NCBI RefSeq assembly: GCF_918698155.1
Contig: NZ_CAKKLX010000017.1
Location: 28,756-92,755, forward strand
Direction: 5' to 3'
Source: Roseomonas sp. CECT 9278
GTDB taxonomy: Bacteria; Pseudomonadota; Alphaproteobacteria; Acetobacterales; Acetobacteraceae
DNA length: 64,000 bases
In this document: in pieces, positions 63,790-64,000 of the stretch
How positions within the stretch are numbered: position 1 is the stretch's first letter
How the letters are laid out: each line of letters opens with the position of its first letter
The notes under the pieces: model-generated
What the model saw: the letters and a program-made list of their open reading frames with translations, nothing else
Databases searched by the model: none
Told to the model about the DNA's origin: nothing
Position numbers and translations under genes: made by a program

Positions 63790-64000
63790 TGTCGGCCCGC
63801 TACGAAAGCGGACTTTCGCTAGACTGGCGATTGGATGGCCTCGTTGAGGGGTTGTTGGTTGTTGGTTTGGTGAGTGTTCTTTGACAATGAAATCGGTTTT
63901 GGAAGTGTTTGGTTCTTGGCTGTCCTGAGTGTGGGATGGCTGGGTGCTGGGCTGAGGGATTGCGATGTTGTCCTGTTGAGGGCTGGTGGTGCTGAGGTGC
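63790..64000 (+). ncRNA. 5' leader of an rRNA operon (16S gene beyond the edge)
   Basis: The last about 210 bases have no protein-like frame, are rich in G and T, and contain TGTTCTTTGACA at 63875-63886, closely matching the boxA antitermination element (TGCTCTTTAACA) and the sequence usually seen in alphaproteobacterial rRNA leaders. A small CCGCT/AGCGG hairpin lies near the start. The mature 16S sequence is not reached inside the window. Confidence 0.75.
63875..63886 (+). promoter_or_regulatory. boxA antitermination element
   Basis: TGTTCTTTGACA differs from the E. coli rrn boxA TGCTCTTTAACA at two positions and lies about 80 bases after the predicted transcription start, where Nus-factor antitermination of rRNA operons is set up. 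Confidence 0.75.

Overview
The window is GC-rich (roughly 70 %), densely packed DNA that reads as a chromosomal segment of an alphaproteobacterium, most likely Acetobacteraceae of the Roseomonas type. Four points support this: a GTTC-N7-GTTC LexA box before an imuA-imuB-dnaE2 cassette; several orphan Bug/TctC-type solute receptors; the hflKC-degP-serB-miaA-ilv neighbourhood; and an rRNA-operon leader with an alphaproteobacterial boxA at the right edge. The genus is an inference from content, not from a search. No phage, transposase, CRISPR array or plasmid function was seen.

Layout. 1-6.1 kb: start of an Mrp-like gene (minus), hflK-hflC-DUF2065, a Do-type protease and a DUF6311 membrane protein. 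6.1-11.4 kb: serB facing the DUF6311 gene, then miaA and the branched-chain amino acid genes ilvB-ilvN-ilvC. 11.5-15.4 kb: a catabolic set (Asp/Glu racemase, PuuE-type deacetylase, cupin, solute receptor) and a second, opposing receptor. 15.5-17.5 kb: leuA with a leader. 17.7-23.2 kb: the rod-shape operon mreB-mreC-mreD-mrdA-rodA, then tRNA-Lys(CTT). 23.8-34.0 kb: a GAF protein, then two facing gene sets for acyl-CoA catabolism (two enoyl-CoA hydratases, SDR, CoA transferase, acyl-CoA dehydrogenase, metallo-beta-lactamase-fold hydrolase, alpha/beta hydrolase, EamA exporter, two solute receptors). 34.1-39.2 kb: a hybrid histidine kinase coupled to a TRAP-type binding protein, and a glycerophosphodiesterase. 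39.2-52.5 kb: a long plus-strand operon joining a complete LIV-type ABC importer with two acyl-CoA ligases, isovaleryl-CoA dehydrogenase and a biotin-dependent acyl-CoA carboxylase. 52.5-58.7 kb: an unknown small gene and the SOS mutasome dnaE2-imuB-imuA (minus). 58.9-60.6 kb: cysK-cysE. 60.7-62.0 kb: DUF1127 gene and divergent LysR regulator. 62.1-63.7 kb: gmhA and a sugar-nucleotide epimerase. 63.76-64.0 kb: rRNA-operon promoter and leader.

The most interesting signals are regulatory and structural. Two candidate translation-coupled attenuators precede amino-acid operons: a 17-codon peptide with a Leu-Leu-Leu-Ile run, hidden in the 3' end of miaA ahead of ilvB, and a 36-codon peptide with an L-G-L-L-L-L-R-L run ahead of leuA. 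A four-copy 24-bp tandem repeat straddles the stop codons of two convergent genes, and each copy supplies a serB stop. Other points are the kinase/TRAP-receptor pair, a Fur-like palindrome beside the SOS mutasome, and G/C-rich palindromes inside the imuA-imuB junction.
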